In this document: positions 1-12,385 of the stretch, piece by piece
How positions within the stretch are numbered: position 1 is the stretch's first letter
Layout: each line of letters begins with the position of its first letter
Origin: Primula veris
Lineage: Eukaryota; Streptophyta; Magnoliopsida; Ericales; Primulaceae
DNA: 64,000 bases
Assembly (NCBI GenBank): GCA_963682055.1
Contig: OY821751.1
Span: 3,472,001 to 3,536,000, forward strand
Direction of reading: 5' to 3'
Program-made: the position numbers and the translations under genes
Notes under the pieces: generated by a model
What the model saw: the letters and a program-made list of their open reading frames with translations, nothing else
The model's database searches: none
What the model was told of the DNA's origin: nothing

Positions 1-2594
1 AAGCAAAGGACGCTGTCGTCGGCCGTCAGTCTGTCGTCCTTCCCAAGATATGAGAAAGTTGACCGGTTCTTAATTCGTTCAGCCCCAGAGGTGGTGAACT
101 GAAACTTGTCTGTCGCACGAGATTATAAAGGATCAAGGAGATGTGTGATTTCCTCCTCATCCTAAGAATCTCGAAATATCTGTCGATCATGATATCTTAG
201 ACGATATTGAAGGAAAACGAGACTGTCATTGATTACTTGTTCATATATTCGGTGACGACTGATAATATGAGCAAATTATGATAGGGAACCATGTACTGTT
301 GCCTGAAGTCAACGTTGAATAGACTGGACTAATGGAAACTTGCAATCCAAGTAGACTCCTTAGCGAAGGTGTGTTCGGACCTGTAGCTCCAACACCACCA
401 ATGTTAAACGAGTTCGTTTATTTGGTTATTCATAAGGAAAAGTGATGAGAATAATGAGATTGTAGAATGCTCGCCTAGTAGCGCAAGGCTTCTCTCACAT
501 CTTGGAATTGATTACGAGATGGTTGATTTCCTCGTAATGGACGTTATAACGGTCCCCTACTTTATCAGTTTAGTAGTTTCCCAAAAACTGATTATGCAGC
601 ATATGATTGTGGTCACTGTTTTATCTCTATGAGAATTTAGACAAAGAGATATAGATGAAGGTCCCTGTGTGACTTCATATGCTTTAATCAAGTAGTTCCT
701 GACCACGGAACACGATCTCAATTAAATGAGACGTTCACTATATGGATTAATATAATCCGAGCGGATGTGGTATACCCGCCTAAGTGTGTACTTGATTAGC
801 TTGGGATACTTGAACAAGTATTATTCCCTTGCGTGTTTTATTATGCGATCCACTTTTGGATTTGCCTTCGAGATGAAGGATCTTGGGAAGACACGGTAGT
901 GACTCGGCCCGATGATCAAGTCCCATAAAGATTGAATCTAAGTCCATGATTCAGACTACACCCAGAAGGTGTTATGACGCTAAGTCGTCAGATTCTCCCA
1001 TGATCGTTCGATCACTAGATATTGATATAGACCCAGTCCGTCCCTGATGAGACGATGAAGAGATATTGAACCATCATGTTCATATCTAAGTACAATAAGC
1101 GTATCATTGTACTTGGTCTAATGTGCTAGGATGAACATCTCGTATGTTGTGAATGGTATAGCTCGACACAACATTGCGCTAACACGCTGCCATCGAAATG
1201 GCACTAAAGACACATTCCCTCACCTTATGGTAATTTTGGAAGTGGGCTAGTTTATCCCATTTGCGTCATCGAGTGTACCTACCCCCTTCGGTACTCGAAT
1301 TAACGCAACCCTTTTTCGGTTATACCGATGCCGGTTACTTATCAGACCCGCATAATGGATATTCCTAACATGGTCTGTCTTTACCATTAGGAATAAGGTA
1401 ATATCTTGGAGGTCTTGGAATGACTCCAAACGAATCACTCTGATCTACTCGTGCTCTATGAGACGACTAGAGCGTGTATATGGCTTCGAGCTCATATTAG
1501 CCATATTTGAATTACATATGCTCTGTCTCACGATCCAGATAAAACACTTGTCTTATTTAAGGACAACTTGTTGTTATCGATCAAGAGAGACATGACTAGA
1601 TTATGCTATTTAGCATTTCTTGTCGAAATAAATCTTCATTTATGAAGTTTAAGAGCATCCTGTCGAATGCTCGGTTTATTCCACGTTATATTTTCTTGCA
1701 TACAGTCGTGTGCAAGTAAATGAGGCATCCAGCCGAATGCTCGTACTTTTTAGTCGAAATCCTCGCACCCTGTCGTGTGCAAGTGAGGTGGAGCATCCAG
1801 GTGAATGCTTATTGCACTAATTACTACTTAGTCGAAATCCTCGCACCCTGTCGTGTGCAAGTGAGGGGGAGTATCTAGTCGGATGGTCGTGTACTCTTTT
1901 TGTCCTTAGACCAAGGTTTTTTCCCACTGGGTTTTCCTTGGCAAGGTTTTTAGCGAGACACGTTCCCATTATATCTCACTTAAGATTGCCAAAATTAGGG
2001 AGAGTATCCTGTTGTATACTTCTTACCACTGTGTACTCTTTTGTCCTTCGACTAGAGGTTTTTCCCACTGGGTTTACTCTAGCAAGGTTTTGATGAGACA
2101 CCTGTTTTGTGGTTGATCCCTACTACTGCCATTGCTGCACTCTTTTTCCTTCGATCAGAGATTTTCCCATTGGGTTTGCTCTGGCAAGGTTTTGATGAGG
2201 CACACTGTTTTGTGGTTAGTTACTTACATGATATTTCGGCCTATATCATTCGGCTACACAGTTTCTCCTAGCTACCGGTTTTGTCCCACACTGGGTTTTT
2301 CGGCCCTAAGGTTTTTATGTGTTTAGCAATGTGAATGAACTCGACTCAGATCGACTGTATGAAGGCGAAAAATTCAAGACGTCCAAAGGGGGAGTGTTGT
2401 AAGATTATTGGACTCTTGGGCTTTTACTGATTGGGCCCAAGTGGGCTTATAACCCTACCCATCTATCTATATAAAGAGGGCTAGGGGTCTTGTGTTTTAT
2501 TCATTCAGATATTCATTCATAATAAATACTATACCGTTCTCCCCTCTATCTACTTCTGTCTCCCTATATACGTAGCTAATAGTGTATTACAACA
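1..2594 (+). mobile_element. 3' part of a decayed Ty1/copia element
   Basis: The segment matches 29860-31725 in order, including the same 3' non-coding hairpin region, purine tract and LTR, so it belongs to the same family as the complete element at 25745-31725. Around 865-905 a reverse-transcriptase trace reading FEMKDLGKTR, typical of copia polymerases, is followed by stop codons. No long frame survives. This copy keeps about 0.75 kb (roughly 552-1307) that is deleted from the copy at 30410. Its 5' half lies outside the window. Confidence 0.8.
2395..2594 (+). repeat. 3' LTR of the decayed copia element
   Basis: It begins TGTTGTAAGA straight after a purine tract (AAAGGGGGAG) and ends TTACAACA, so it has TG...CA ends. 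It is 200 bp long and shares its first part, including the TATATAAA box region, with the 223-bp LTRs at 25745 and 31503. The following AGTTA would be the target duplication; the partner is outside the window. Confidence 0.8.
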
Positions 2595-2817
2595 AGTTAT
2601 AAATTTTATTTATAACTAATACATATTATAAATATATATTAGTGTATTAATTTGAGGAGAGAGAAGAGAATGCATTAATTTGAAGGGTATTATGGGATTA
2701 AAAATAATAGTATGTATCAAATGATAAAAGTGTTTTAGAAACCAACTTTTTGATAAATAAGTACCATTCATATCGTATATTTTCATTAATTTCTCTAAAG
2801 CATAATTGTTTATAAGT

Positions 2818-3246
2818 TTTCCTATGTATCGGCTTGATATATATTTTTGCCATTGTGATTCAAGAATTCCTAGTTTTATTGCCTGAATCTACCCTGACCA
2901 CCATGGAGACATGCATGTTGCATGGAAAACTATATTGTTTCCTTATATTTCTGAGGTTTCGATATTTGTAAGACTTTGTTGAAATTTTAATCAAGATGGT
3001 GGAGACACATTATTTTTTATTTTTTATTTTTTTTATAGTGCGCAGATAGATTATCTAACTTTCAAGTTATCCTTTTTTTATTCATCAAATTATCTCCCTT
3101 CTTAATGATGAAATATAAGGAAACAATATATAGTTTTTCCATGCAACATGCATGTCTCCATGGTGGTCAGGGTAGATTCAGGCAATAAAACTAGGAATTC
3201 TTGAATCACAATGGCAAAAATATATATCAAGCCGATACATAGGAAA
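2818..3246. repeat. Long inverted repeat, about 135-bp arms
   Basis: Arms 2818-2951 and 3110-3246 are reverse complements except for a 3-base indel, separated by a 158-bp spacer. The spacer (about 2950-3085) carries a sequence also found, inverted, at 36241-36350, and related to the CYP76 upstream module at 18290 and 41130. An RNA crossing the locus would fold into a nearly perfect duplex of more than 130 bp. No open frame is present. Confidence 0.9.
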
Positions 3247-3834
3247 TCAAAATATCAGTAAGCGTTATAGTGATTCATTAAGAACATTTTCATAATTTAA
3301 GCAAATTAAATGCATAATTTTAGTAAATTAATAATATTATGGTATAAATGCAATAAAAATTTTATTGAATGAAACTTGAATTTGAAAATACATTTAATGG
3401 TTAAACGAGATCCCGAAGCAACCGGACAAGCTGTGTCAAACTATACTTTTTTGTATAGTTAGACTAACACTGCCTTATTTTCTTAATAAATGAATGTATT
3501 TTTTTTCAGTTTTTTTAATAATCTCTAATTATATTTATTTATAACTTGAAACAAAACAAAAAATTAAAAAAATGTAAGCATTTTTTTTTTAATTATCTCT
3601 TTTTAAAATGCCAAATAATACAAAATAAACAGTTAAATTGCCAAAAGGTTATAAAAACACGAAAATCAATTTTTTTTAAGTAATTATTAATAAAATGATG
3701 AAATAATTGACTTTACAAAAAAAAAATCAGAAATTTAATAAGATCTATTAGTGGAGACAATGTATAATTATGAAAACTATATAAAAAAGTATAGTTAATT
3801 AGCCTCCTCTCTTGGGAGCAACTTGTTAGCAATA
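3247..3834. other. AT-rich intergenic stretch
   Basis: Poly-A/T runs and no convincing open frame. The sequence ACTTGTTAGCAATA at 3821-3834 matches the 3' flank of the LINE poly(A) at 18101-18114 in 13 of 14 bases and may be the 5' target-site duplication. A minus-strand frame at 3795-4082 encodes 95 residues I do not recognise. Confidence 0.5.
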
Positions 3835-4530
3835 AAAAAATATGGACTTAGCAATAACCTATCTTCCCTTGCCCACATATGTTGACTGGATTCCCTACTC
3901 CGGCGAAAGTTTGGTGCTAACTTACCCTTTATTTCCCTAGCCTTTACATGAGCCATACAATCATTAGCTACAAGTGAGATCTGGTAGCAATGGTGTTGAC
4001 CCCTACCAATTCGAGTGTCGAGTGTTGAAAGCTTAAAGGAAAGGTGGTTAAGGATCTCGGACAACAACGACTCTTTATTCAAGGAAGTGAACTCAGAAAT
4101 GGAGATCGTAGGTGAGCCGTCTTGTCGGGGAAGCTAAGTGGGGACGATCGGGTGCCACGGCACCCCCCATAATTTTAGAAATCCCAAGTGACGCAATTTT
4201 TTTTTAGTACAATTTCTTTTTAGGTGTAGATTTGGCACCCCCATAAAAATATGTTACTTGTACATATATTTTGGCACCCCCCATTTACACATCCTGGCTT
4301 CGCCCCTGCGTCTTGACTCTCCCAGTTTGCTAACATCGATGATTGGATAATCCAGTCTATACGCGAAGTGAAAGAGGCCAGAACCTGTTCATTGAACACC
4401 CCTTCCAGGTCCGGGGATTCGGTCAGCGTCAAAGCGGGTGATGTGGCTCCCGCTGCCGGTGATGAAACTCGAATTTCAAACAGTGTTGTATCCTTGGAAA
4501 CGGATGAGTCTTTATCCAGTGGGTCCTATG

Positions 4531-4800
4531 TAGGGCCGGGTGAAAACCCGAAAAAACCGAACCGAAAAAGACCGAAACCGAAAAACAGAAACTTTTTCGG
4601 GTCGGTTTCGATTTACAATAAAACCGAACCGAAAAAAAATGAAAAACCAAAAATAAAACCGAAAAAACCCGAAACCGGATCGAAAAACTCGGTCCGATTC
4701 GCTAAAAAAAATAAAAAGACCGAAACCGAAAAAACCCAAACAAAAAAATCTGTTCGGTTTTGGTTTTGGTTTTGCCAAAAATCGAACCGGACCGAACCTG
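4531..4800 (+). repeat. CCGAAA-rich low-complexity segment
   Basis: Dense degenerate repeats of CCGAAA and AACCGAACCG, beginning AGGGCCGGGTGAAAACCCG. It stays open in several frames and yields a Lys/Pro-rich peptide in the ORF1 frame, which is a composition effect. The start resembles ends of plant hAT-type MITEs, but no matching inverted end is visible, so a truncated MITE is only a guess. Confidence 0.5.
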
Positions 4801-4930
4801 TCCATTCTCCCAAAAAGTCGTATGACCCTACTCTACCTCTACTTCAACCCCCTCGTCTTATTTTTAGTCAACCATTTCTTTTTCCCAAACTTACATCATC
4901 TGTAACTCTCGAAACTAAAACCGTTACCCC

Positions 4931-5080
4931 GGATGCAGCGTACCTGACTCTGAGTCATGTGACTCAGAGTCCACAGCCATTGGATATTGCTACAGTTAAA
5001 ATATGAAATGTACTGTACTAATAACCAATGGCCGTGAACTCTGAGTCACTCTGTCTCAGAGTCAGGTACGCTGCTTCTCC
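4931..5080. repeat. 150-bp foldback element (MITE-like)
   Basis: About 48-bp inverted ends: GCAGCGTACCTGACTCTGAG at the left and its complement at the right, with inner repeats of CTGAGTCA. Flanks GTTACCCC (4923-4930) and ATTACCCC (5081-5088) agree in 7 of 8 bases and look like a target duplication, which would fit hAT-like or Mutator-like insertion. It introduces the stop that ends the upstream ORF1 frame at 5006. Confidence 0.7.
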
Positions 5081-6068
5081 ATTACCCCATACTAAAACCC
5101 TCACATCTCCACTAAATATTATCATACCCGCCCCTCATTGTTTACCTAAATCTATTATTAATCCTTCGGCTTTAATCTTTAACACAACAAACCCCCCTCT
5201 CCTATAATGAAAAAATTGTTCCTCTCACCTTTACCCATCAGTCTCCTTCCCCCGACTTTCTCGTTCCCACTTCTGCTGCCCCTCCTCCCTCTTTATCTTC
5301 TCCCGGCACCTCCCCAACACCCTTGTCCGCTCCTCTCAAAATTCCCCTCCCCGCTAGCTGTTTTTTTGAAGTTGTGTTCTAGAGACGACGACTTTTGTAC
5401 CGTTCCTGTTTGGGCGAACTTCTATGGTATTCCATCCGTTTACTTTATAGACATTGGGTTGAATATTATCTCTAGCCATGTGGGATCACCCCTATTTACT
5501 GATGAAATTACCGCCTCATGTAAGGAATTAGAATATGTGAAAATTTGTGTGGAAATGAAAGTGGGAAGTGAATTTCCGAAACTTTTTACAGTGGAGTCCG
5601 AGTTCGGTGAGGAGTTTGAGATTAAGGTCCAATATTCAGGGATACCGAAGCAATGCTCCTTTTGCAAAGTGTTCGGCCATCATGTGTCGGATTGCACTAA
5701 AAAGCCGATATCGTCCTCTAGTGTTATTCCCGCATCTCTTGATCCTCCGACAGAGGAGTTGCCATCGTCGATCTTGACTACTTTAGCCGAGCCATCCCCC
5801 ACTATTGCAGCGGTGATTTCTTTCGCCAATTCCCCTGCTACCTCCTTATCTTTATGCGGTAGTCCTTGTGAAATTCCTATCAAAAATAATTTTCAAGTTA
5901 TAGCCCCAGTAGAGTTTAGTTCCGGTGCTGACGAAAGTGTCCATACCCTTATTGTTGATTTTACCATGTTTAACCCCCTCGACTCCCCTTACAGCCTCCC
6001 CGGATAAATCTCTTCTAGCAAAAAGAGTTAAAATAGTTGATGAAATTGAGAAAAAAAATCAAGCTAAT

Positions 6069-6300
6069 TACTACAAGAATTTAGGTGTATAGTGACGAAG
6101 GCTTTCGTCATTAAAGACCCAATTTCGTCACAAAAAACCTCGATAGTGATGATACGTCGTCGTCACTAGGTCGTCACTACAGGTCCGACACTAAAAGGTA
6201 ATTTGTGACGGAAAAATAGTTTGTCATTGATGTTATCTTTAGTGACAAGAAATTTCGTCACTGAATGTATACCTTTAGTGACGAGAGGGTTCGTCGGGTT
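6069..6300. repeat. CACTA left subterminal repeat region
   Basis: At least ten short TCGTCA/TGACGA units, direct and inverted, within 230 bp of the terminus, matching those at 14770-14911. In this superfamily such units bind the TNPA protein and are needed for transposition. Confidence 0.75.
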
Positions 6301-7033
6301 CGTCAATACAATCGAAAACTATGTTGACCAAAAGGTTGCTGAATAAACATTTGCTTGAACATGTTAAAGAATGAACAATTTTTTTCACAATATATAAACC
6401 GATATTTTGTTTGACAGGTTTGACAAACTTTAATTGTACATACCAATAATGCCAATGAGTCAACAATTACCATTAATCCAACAAATTTAAGCAATTTTGA
6501 TCAATGTTTCCATTTACGAATGTCAGACTTTCCAGTAACGAATTTGTCAACAACAAACATCGAAATCAAGATTATTACAAGCTTAAAAAGTCACATACAA
6601 ATTGTTAATAAAGATAACCGAAAGTAATTTCACTATCGAACACAGGTTGTTCAGTTTTCTCCAGCTATTGACAAATATTCTTCAATCACTTTCATCACCC
6701 ACGACCACCTCCTTGCTAGTTAACTTGATCCTGTCAAACAAAAACGTTTACTCACCGTATCAACAAGTTTTCCCAAAGAGTAAAATAATCAAAGATAACT
6801 TAGATGACTCGGGAAAAGAGATGGGCTTTTCTATCTTAACTTTTCATCCTTAAATTTCAAACTACGAGGACCAAAAAGGCTAAAGTTGTAGGAGAACAAA
6901 CCCTTTCAAAATAGTTGTTTAGAGAACTAATTCAAGAATTTAGAATTAGAACTTTTTGTAGCAACTGACCAATGAATGACTAAATGATCTTTATTAGACA
7001 TAGCTGTTATTATGTATAAATGAAAAATATAAC

Positions 7034-9981
7034 TCATGAATCATTACTTACCGAAGAATTACTGAAAATATGTTCTCGGAATAAAGCAAACTGCATGTTC
7101 ATATCTTCTCGCAACTGTTCTTGTTGATCCTCTACTATCTTCAGCTTTTCAGCCAACACAAGAGCCGATTTTTCAGCAAAATCAGCGCGTTTATTTGCTT
7201 CATAGGCCTCTCGTACGAGTTCTACACGCGTGCGTTTCCCTGTGACAGAGGATGTAGGTTTTGGACCATGCCCTAAACCGCAAAGATAGCCAGCTTTGCT
7301 TCCAAAAGTCAACACGGACAACTGCTCATCTGTGAGGTTTCTTTCCTCCAGCTGTGCCATCATCTTATGTTTTTTCATGCTCTCCTACAATAAACACCAT
7401 TGGTAAGTTGTCATGAAATTGGATGATCATTAATTAACTGACATGAGATAGACAAAACAAAAGACTTACGTAAAATTCTTTAGCATTTTCGTCCACCCAA
7501 GATTTATCAGACCTTCTTCGGTGAGTGGTTTCATAAAGCTCTGTAAATTCAAGATCTTCCTGAGTGATGGTATTTCGCTAAAAAAAAATTTAAATTCAAT
7601 GTTTGCGAAATGAAGAAAAGAGTAAGGAAGTAACATAAATGTAGAGAACAAAGACGATACTAAAAAACTTTCTAAATGGCTCGCAAATAATACCTTATCA
7701 TATCTAATCTTTGAATATGCTTTTGTTCCGGCTACATGCGCTGATCTCAACTTTGCTCTATTATTTCTGTTTCGTTCACTTTGAGCCTGAGAGGAAAGTA
7801 TATTCTTAAAAAGTTGAGAAAAAAATTAATGGAGTGAGAAAAAAAAAACATCGAAAGATACCTTAAACTTTGGGGTGCTGAACAAATTGCAAAGATACAT
7901 TCAGTCTTTAAAGTCTAAGTCCATAGGTGGTGGATTTGAAAGGGCTGCTGCTAAACTTCGATACTTTAAAAACTCATCATGTATACTATAGTGCCAGGTA
8001 TAATATCGTCTTGCCATTATACAATTCACCGATGCAATAACTTCATCCTCATGACCAAATAGAAAGTTTTCCTGGTAAACATGCTAGTCAAGTAATGTTG
8101 AGAATTAACAGTACAAAGTATGTAATTCTTGCATGTCATTTCCAATTATTATTAAAGTCGATTCCTTTTAGTTACTCTTTTTATCTAACTCCCATGAAGT
8201 TACTGCATTACACAATAGAACCATAGTAGTATTTGTAGATGGTGGACATTAGATAGCTAAAACATTTTTTGGAGCAACATAATGGGGAACATAGATAGCA
8301 ACTACTTACACGGAGACGGTCCATTATGGAATTCTTTATCTCTTGACTAACGGCACTCCATGATTCTGCTTGCAACGGTGCAAATTGTCGAACCAAAACA
8401 CCAACTTCAGTGGTAAACTTATTGGAGTGCTCACCCACTGGTCTATTAACATGTTGAGGAAATATGATCTCAAATGGCTGTAGCATCGTTTTAGCTAATT
8501 TATAACCTTGGGTCCTTCCACGGCTTTTTTTTGGGTTTAGAAGAGTCTAGAAAAAAAGTTTACATCTAACATCAGAATATAGAGGGAAAAAGACCTAAAA
8601 TCATTCCTAAAATACAAAATAGTTATGAACAAAAGTCTTTTGTCTTACCACCAACGCCGACCTCCGGCATGGAAGAAGTTTGAGTGTTAGTCACTTTTGA
8701 AGAGCCTAAAACACAATGCATGTATATTAACACTTAATAAAACCGTGTAAGCTCAACGACTTAGTTAAATTAAAGTTTAATTTCACCTTCAACAGGCACA
8801 CCAGAAGCATTCTTTGTCGTTTCAGTTACAACACAAAATGTGTTACCACTGTGATTCTGATCTTGCACTTCCTACAAAATGAAATTCAAGAATCAACACA
8901 TTGTACGCAAATCTACAAAGCCTTATAAGAAATGAATACCGACCTTCGTAGGCTTAGAATGTGGATTATTCATTTTTGAATTTTGAACATGGCGATGTGG
9001 GACAGCTTCTAACTCTGTTGAATGAGGATAAAACTTATCAAAAATGTAACAAAAACATGACATTAGTTCATTAATTCATATGAGCTCTAGCTTTCTGGCT
9101 ACCAGGTTGAGGTACACTAACACTAGCATTTTTCATCAAATGAAAGATGACATTGAAACATAATAATAATATTATGTAGGACCATATTAATACCTGCTTG
9201 TTTACTTCTCATCAAATGAGCACTAGCAATTTGCCTGTCAGCTTGAGTTAGACTGGTACTGTTTGAACTCGGAACCTGGACAACATTCTTAGGACTGGAG
9301 AGAGGAGCATTCATTTTAAAGTTCTGAACATGATGATGGTGGACAACCTTTAAGTCTGTTAAATGAGGAAACAATTATCAACAATGATAAGAAAACATGT
9401 TATTACTGCACATCAAAAACTTATAGTACAGAACATTACAATGTCCCCTATTAAGCGCTTAAAAATGCTGCTTAAGGAAAAATGGGTAAAGGCCGTACCT
9501 GTCCCTTGATTACTTCTCATTGTAGGAGGTCGGACGTTCTCTTTACCAGCTTGAGCTAGATTGCTTCTTGAACTTTGAGCATTGAACACTTTTTTAGGCC
9601 TAGATACACGAACGCCCATTGCAAAATTTTCTTCGATAGCGCCAAATTTCGAGATGAAGTTTGCATCCACCGGCCTCCATGGGTCTTTAAATTTAGAAAG
9701 TCCTATAATACATGTCACAACCAACACAATACAAGATCATACTGTTTACATGAGAAAGTACTTATCATACATGACATGAAAACATTTAAAGAATGTAGCA
9801 TACAATATCATAATGTTTACAATATTTTTAGTGTATTTTTCAATATTTATAAGAATGTTCCAATAGTTTTGTTACCTTTCTCTATGTCACTATTGGTCAG
9901 GGTTTCAGGACTGTTAGCTTTTGACACAATTTTCCTGTAATTCTCTCGCTTTACCTTCGGAACGACAGTTGGAGACACCAT
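7034..9981 (-). CDS. CACTA accessory protein, Ptta/En-Spm type (TNPA-like)
   Basis: A multi-exon minus-strand gene. The start at 9981 (MVSPTVVPKVKREN...) is followed by exons whose borders follow GT-AG, for example ending AAAG|gtaac near 9876 and resuming ...tatag|GACTTTC near 9703. Later exons carry a transposase-24 (Ptta) pattern: FAPLQAESWSAVSQEIK (about 8370), then RAKLRSAHVAGTKAYSKIRY (about 7700-7760), an ETTHRRRSDKSW segment (about 7510), and a last exon (about 7034-7381) rich in Glu/Lys/Gln that looks coiled-coil. The family binds subterminal repeats of its own element. I see no clear break, but not every exon border was resolved. Two middle exons look duplicated (see findings). The transposase remnant lies upstream on the same strand. 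Confidence 0.7.
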
Positions 9982-10279
9982 ATTCAATACCTAAGAAAGA
10001 TGAAAAAAAACGATGATATTATAAGGACACAAATCCAGATTTATAGTTGAATTATTAAAACAGTACAAATATAATATACTCAGATTTTATACAAGTAAAG
10101 GGACAGAAAACTTACGCATACTTAGAAGGATATACGCACATATCATCTATGAATATAAATGTATACATACGTGCACATACTCACAATGACAAAAGAGATG
10201 TTTTAGTTGCAGCTAGATTAACCATATATCAAAAAGAATGAAAGAAACATAAATGTGCTTGTTAAATAGCCACCTAACA

Positions 10280-12385
10280 TTAGTCTTCTTCATCAGTGTC
10301 GTCATCAACCAGACCTTCATCTCTCATGTCATCTGACTCAGCACTATCGTCACTTGACAGGATAAGTTCTTTGTCACTCTCATCGTTATCTTCAATAATT
10401 GTATTACTAGAATCATTATTAATGGTATTAGTAGGTAGCATGTCATCATCTCGATGCATATCAGAATCTTCATCTTCAACATTTAAAGATTGGTCAGCCA
10501 TTTGCATTTCATCTTCTTGGTGTACCTCAAATTCATTATTCTCCATGTCAATTCTAGGGATATCATATATTGACCGTGGTTGAGATTTTTGGACAACTCG
10601 CCAGTTTTTCCCCAAAATTTTGTCATCTAAGTAAAATACTTGTCGAGCTTGGCTTGCTAGAACAAAAGGATCTTCCTTGTAACACGTCTTAGTAACATTG
10701 ACACTGACAAAGTTAAATCAGTCTTTACGTATACCACTTTTTGAGCTACCAGCATCCCACGAATCACATTTGAAGAGTAGAACTCTATTACCACCAATAT
10801 AAGACACCTCAATAATGTCTCTTAAAACACCATAAAACTCTGTATGTTCCCCTTTATAATCTCCATCAACAACTATACCACTATTTTGTACTCTTAAACG
10901 CATCTCACGCTCTTTAGTATGAAACCTAAGTCCATTTGTGAGACATCCTGTGTAACGAGCTACCCGCCGGTCAGGACCTCGAGCTAAGTTTAAAAGTTGC
11001 TTTGTTGAGGCAGAAGCGTTTTGTTTATATAGTTCAGAGACCTAGTATATAGAAAACAAATCAACTATGTGTTGTAGTTCAAATGAAAAATTCACAATAC
11101 TCGAAGAGTAAACAAACTACTTACGTGATTTCGAAACCACACATCAAATTCTGGTATTGGTTGGTTTTCACCAGTAACTGGCTTTTCTAGTTGTATCTGG
11201 TATAACCTATATAAATTTACATGCATATGAAAACTATTACCTATCGAAAATAACGTAATGAAATAGTTATACAAAAATTAATTTACTTACATGCGGAACG
11301 GTTCCACTTCTTCACAGTTGTTAACTATATACAATTTGACCTTCTCAAGGTCAAAATGACTTAGTTCGTCGTAAATTGCTCCTCCTAAGTGACGAGCTTT
11401 TTGTGCAAAGATAGACAACCCTTCGACTTGTTGACGATCAAAACCATCCTCATTTCGCTCAGCTTTATTGAACTTAGTCTCAACCCCATCTAAATATGAT
11501 GAGCAGAATAACAAACACTCATTGTCTATGTAACCTTCGGCTATTGACCCTTCCGGACGAGCATTATTGCGTATAAAAGCCTTCAATTTATGCATGTACC
11601 TCTCAAATGGATACATCCAGCGATATTGAACCGGACCACCAAGCTTAACCTCGTGTACTAAGTGAACGGATAGATGCATCATTATTGTAAAAAAACTTGG
11701 TGGGTATAATTTCTCAAGCTTGCACAAAATCAATATTATATTTTTTTCAAGACTGTCAAGACCATCTAATCTTAATATTTTTGAAGTCAATGCTCGGAAA
11801 AACAAACCCAATTCAATTAATACTGCACGAACATCTTTGCGCAATGAGCCACGAATTGCAACAGGTAGTAATTGTTGTAGTATAATATGACAGTCGTGAG
11901 TTTTCAAGGCCTTCATCTCACACCGATCAAGATTCACATATCCGGATGAACATATTACATGCACCACTAAGATCATTAGGCATATGCATAGAAGTTGAAT
12001 CATGTGATGATGATCCTCTATGTATACTATGTAACATTTCTTGAACATCGTTGAACACTTCGTCATCTTCATCCAAATTACAGTTGTTTTCAATTTCTTC
12101 ATCCAAATTACAGTTGCTTTCAATTTTTTCTTCCTCCTCACTTGATTCAAAACTTTCTCCATGATATGTCCATCTAGTATATCCCTTTACCATTCCAAAT
12201 ATAAAGATATGGTCTTCTACTTGATCCAACGTAAGCTCGTGACGATTGATACACATAAGACACGGACATAAAACTGTATCCCTCTCAGGTCCTAGATGTT
12301 CTTTGACGAAACTTATAAATTCCTTAACCCCGTGCTCAAACTCTATGGATTTTCTATTACTTAATTGAATCCAACTTCTACCCAT
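10280..12385 (-). pseudogene. CACTA transposase (TNPD-like) lacking the DDE core
   Basis: The first frame, from ATG at 12385, is a Transpos_assoc domain (WIQLSNRKSIEFEHGVKEFI, CPCLMCINR, WTYHGE) followed by an acidic stretch. It ends at about 11927. The next recognisable block, in another frame, is already the DUF4218 domain (KALKTHDCHIILQQLLPVAI, GPVQYRWMYPFERYMHKLK, ARPEGSIAEGYI; about 11460-11960). A DUF4216 domain follows (FYGVLRDIIEVSYIGGNRVL near 10800; DPFVLASQARQVFYLDD near 10650) and an acidic tail to 10280. Full-length relatives have a transposase-21 catalytic region of several hundred residues between the first two blocks; here it is missing. The element must therefore rely on another copy for transposase. 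Confidence 0.8.

Larger units (their letters stand above)
4368..6007 (+). pseudogene. LINE ORF1 (nucleic-acid-binding protein), broken
   Basis: The best part is the open frame 5207-6007. It begins with a Pro/Leu-rich region, then has a stretch like the plant LINE ORF1 family (DUF4283-type: FCTVPVWANFYGIP, then EYVKICVEMKVG), then a zinc knuckle CSFCKVFGHHVSDC with CX2CX4HX4C spacing near residues 148-161. ORF1 proteins bind the element's RNA in the RNP particle. The N-terminal part lies in another frame (4368-5006), interrupted by the CCGAAA-rich segment and ended by a stop inside the foldback insertion at 4931-5080. The C-terminal tail is separated by the CACTA insertion. The original start cannot be fixed. 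Confidence 0.65.

Noticed and set aside
3845..3857. Alternative LINE target duplication ACTTAGCAATA
   Set aside because: It matches the 3' flank over about 10 bases only; the neighbouring 3821-3834 gives 13 of 14. Neither is certain.
4368..5006. A 212-codon plus-strand frame as a host gene
   Set aside because: Its middle is CCGAAA low-complexity sequence and its end lies in a foldback insertion; it is read as LINE ORF1 debris.
10296..10583. A Ser-rich plus-strand frame
   Set aside because: It is the antisense of the acidic tail of the CACTA transposase remnant.
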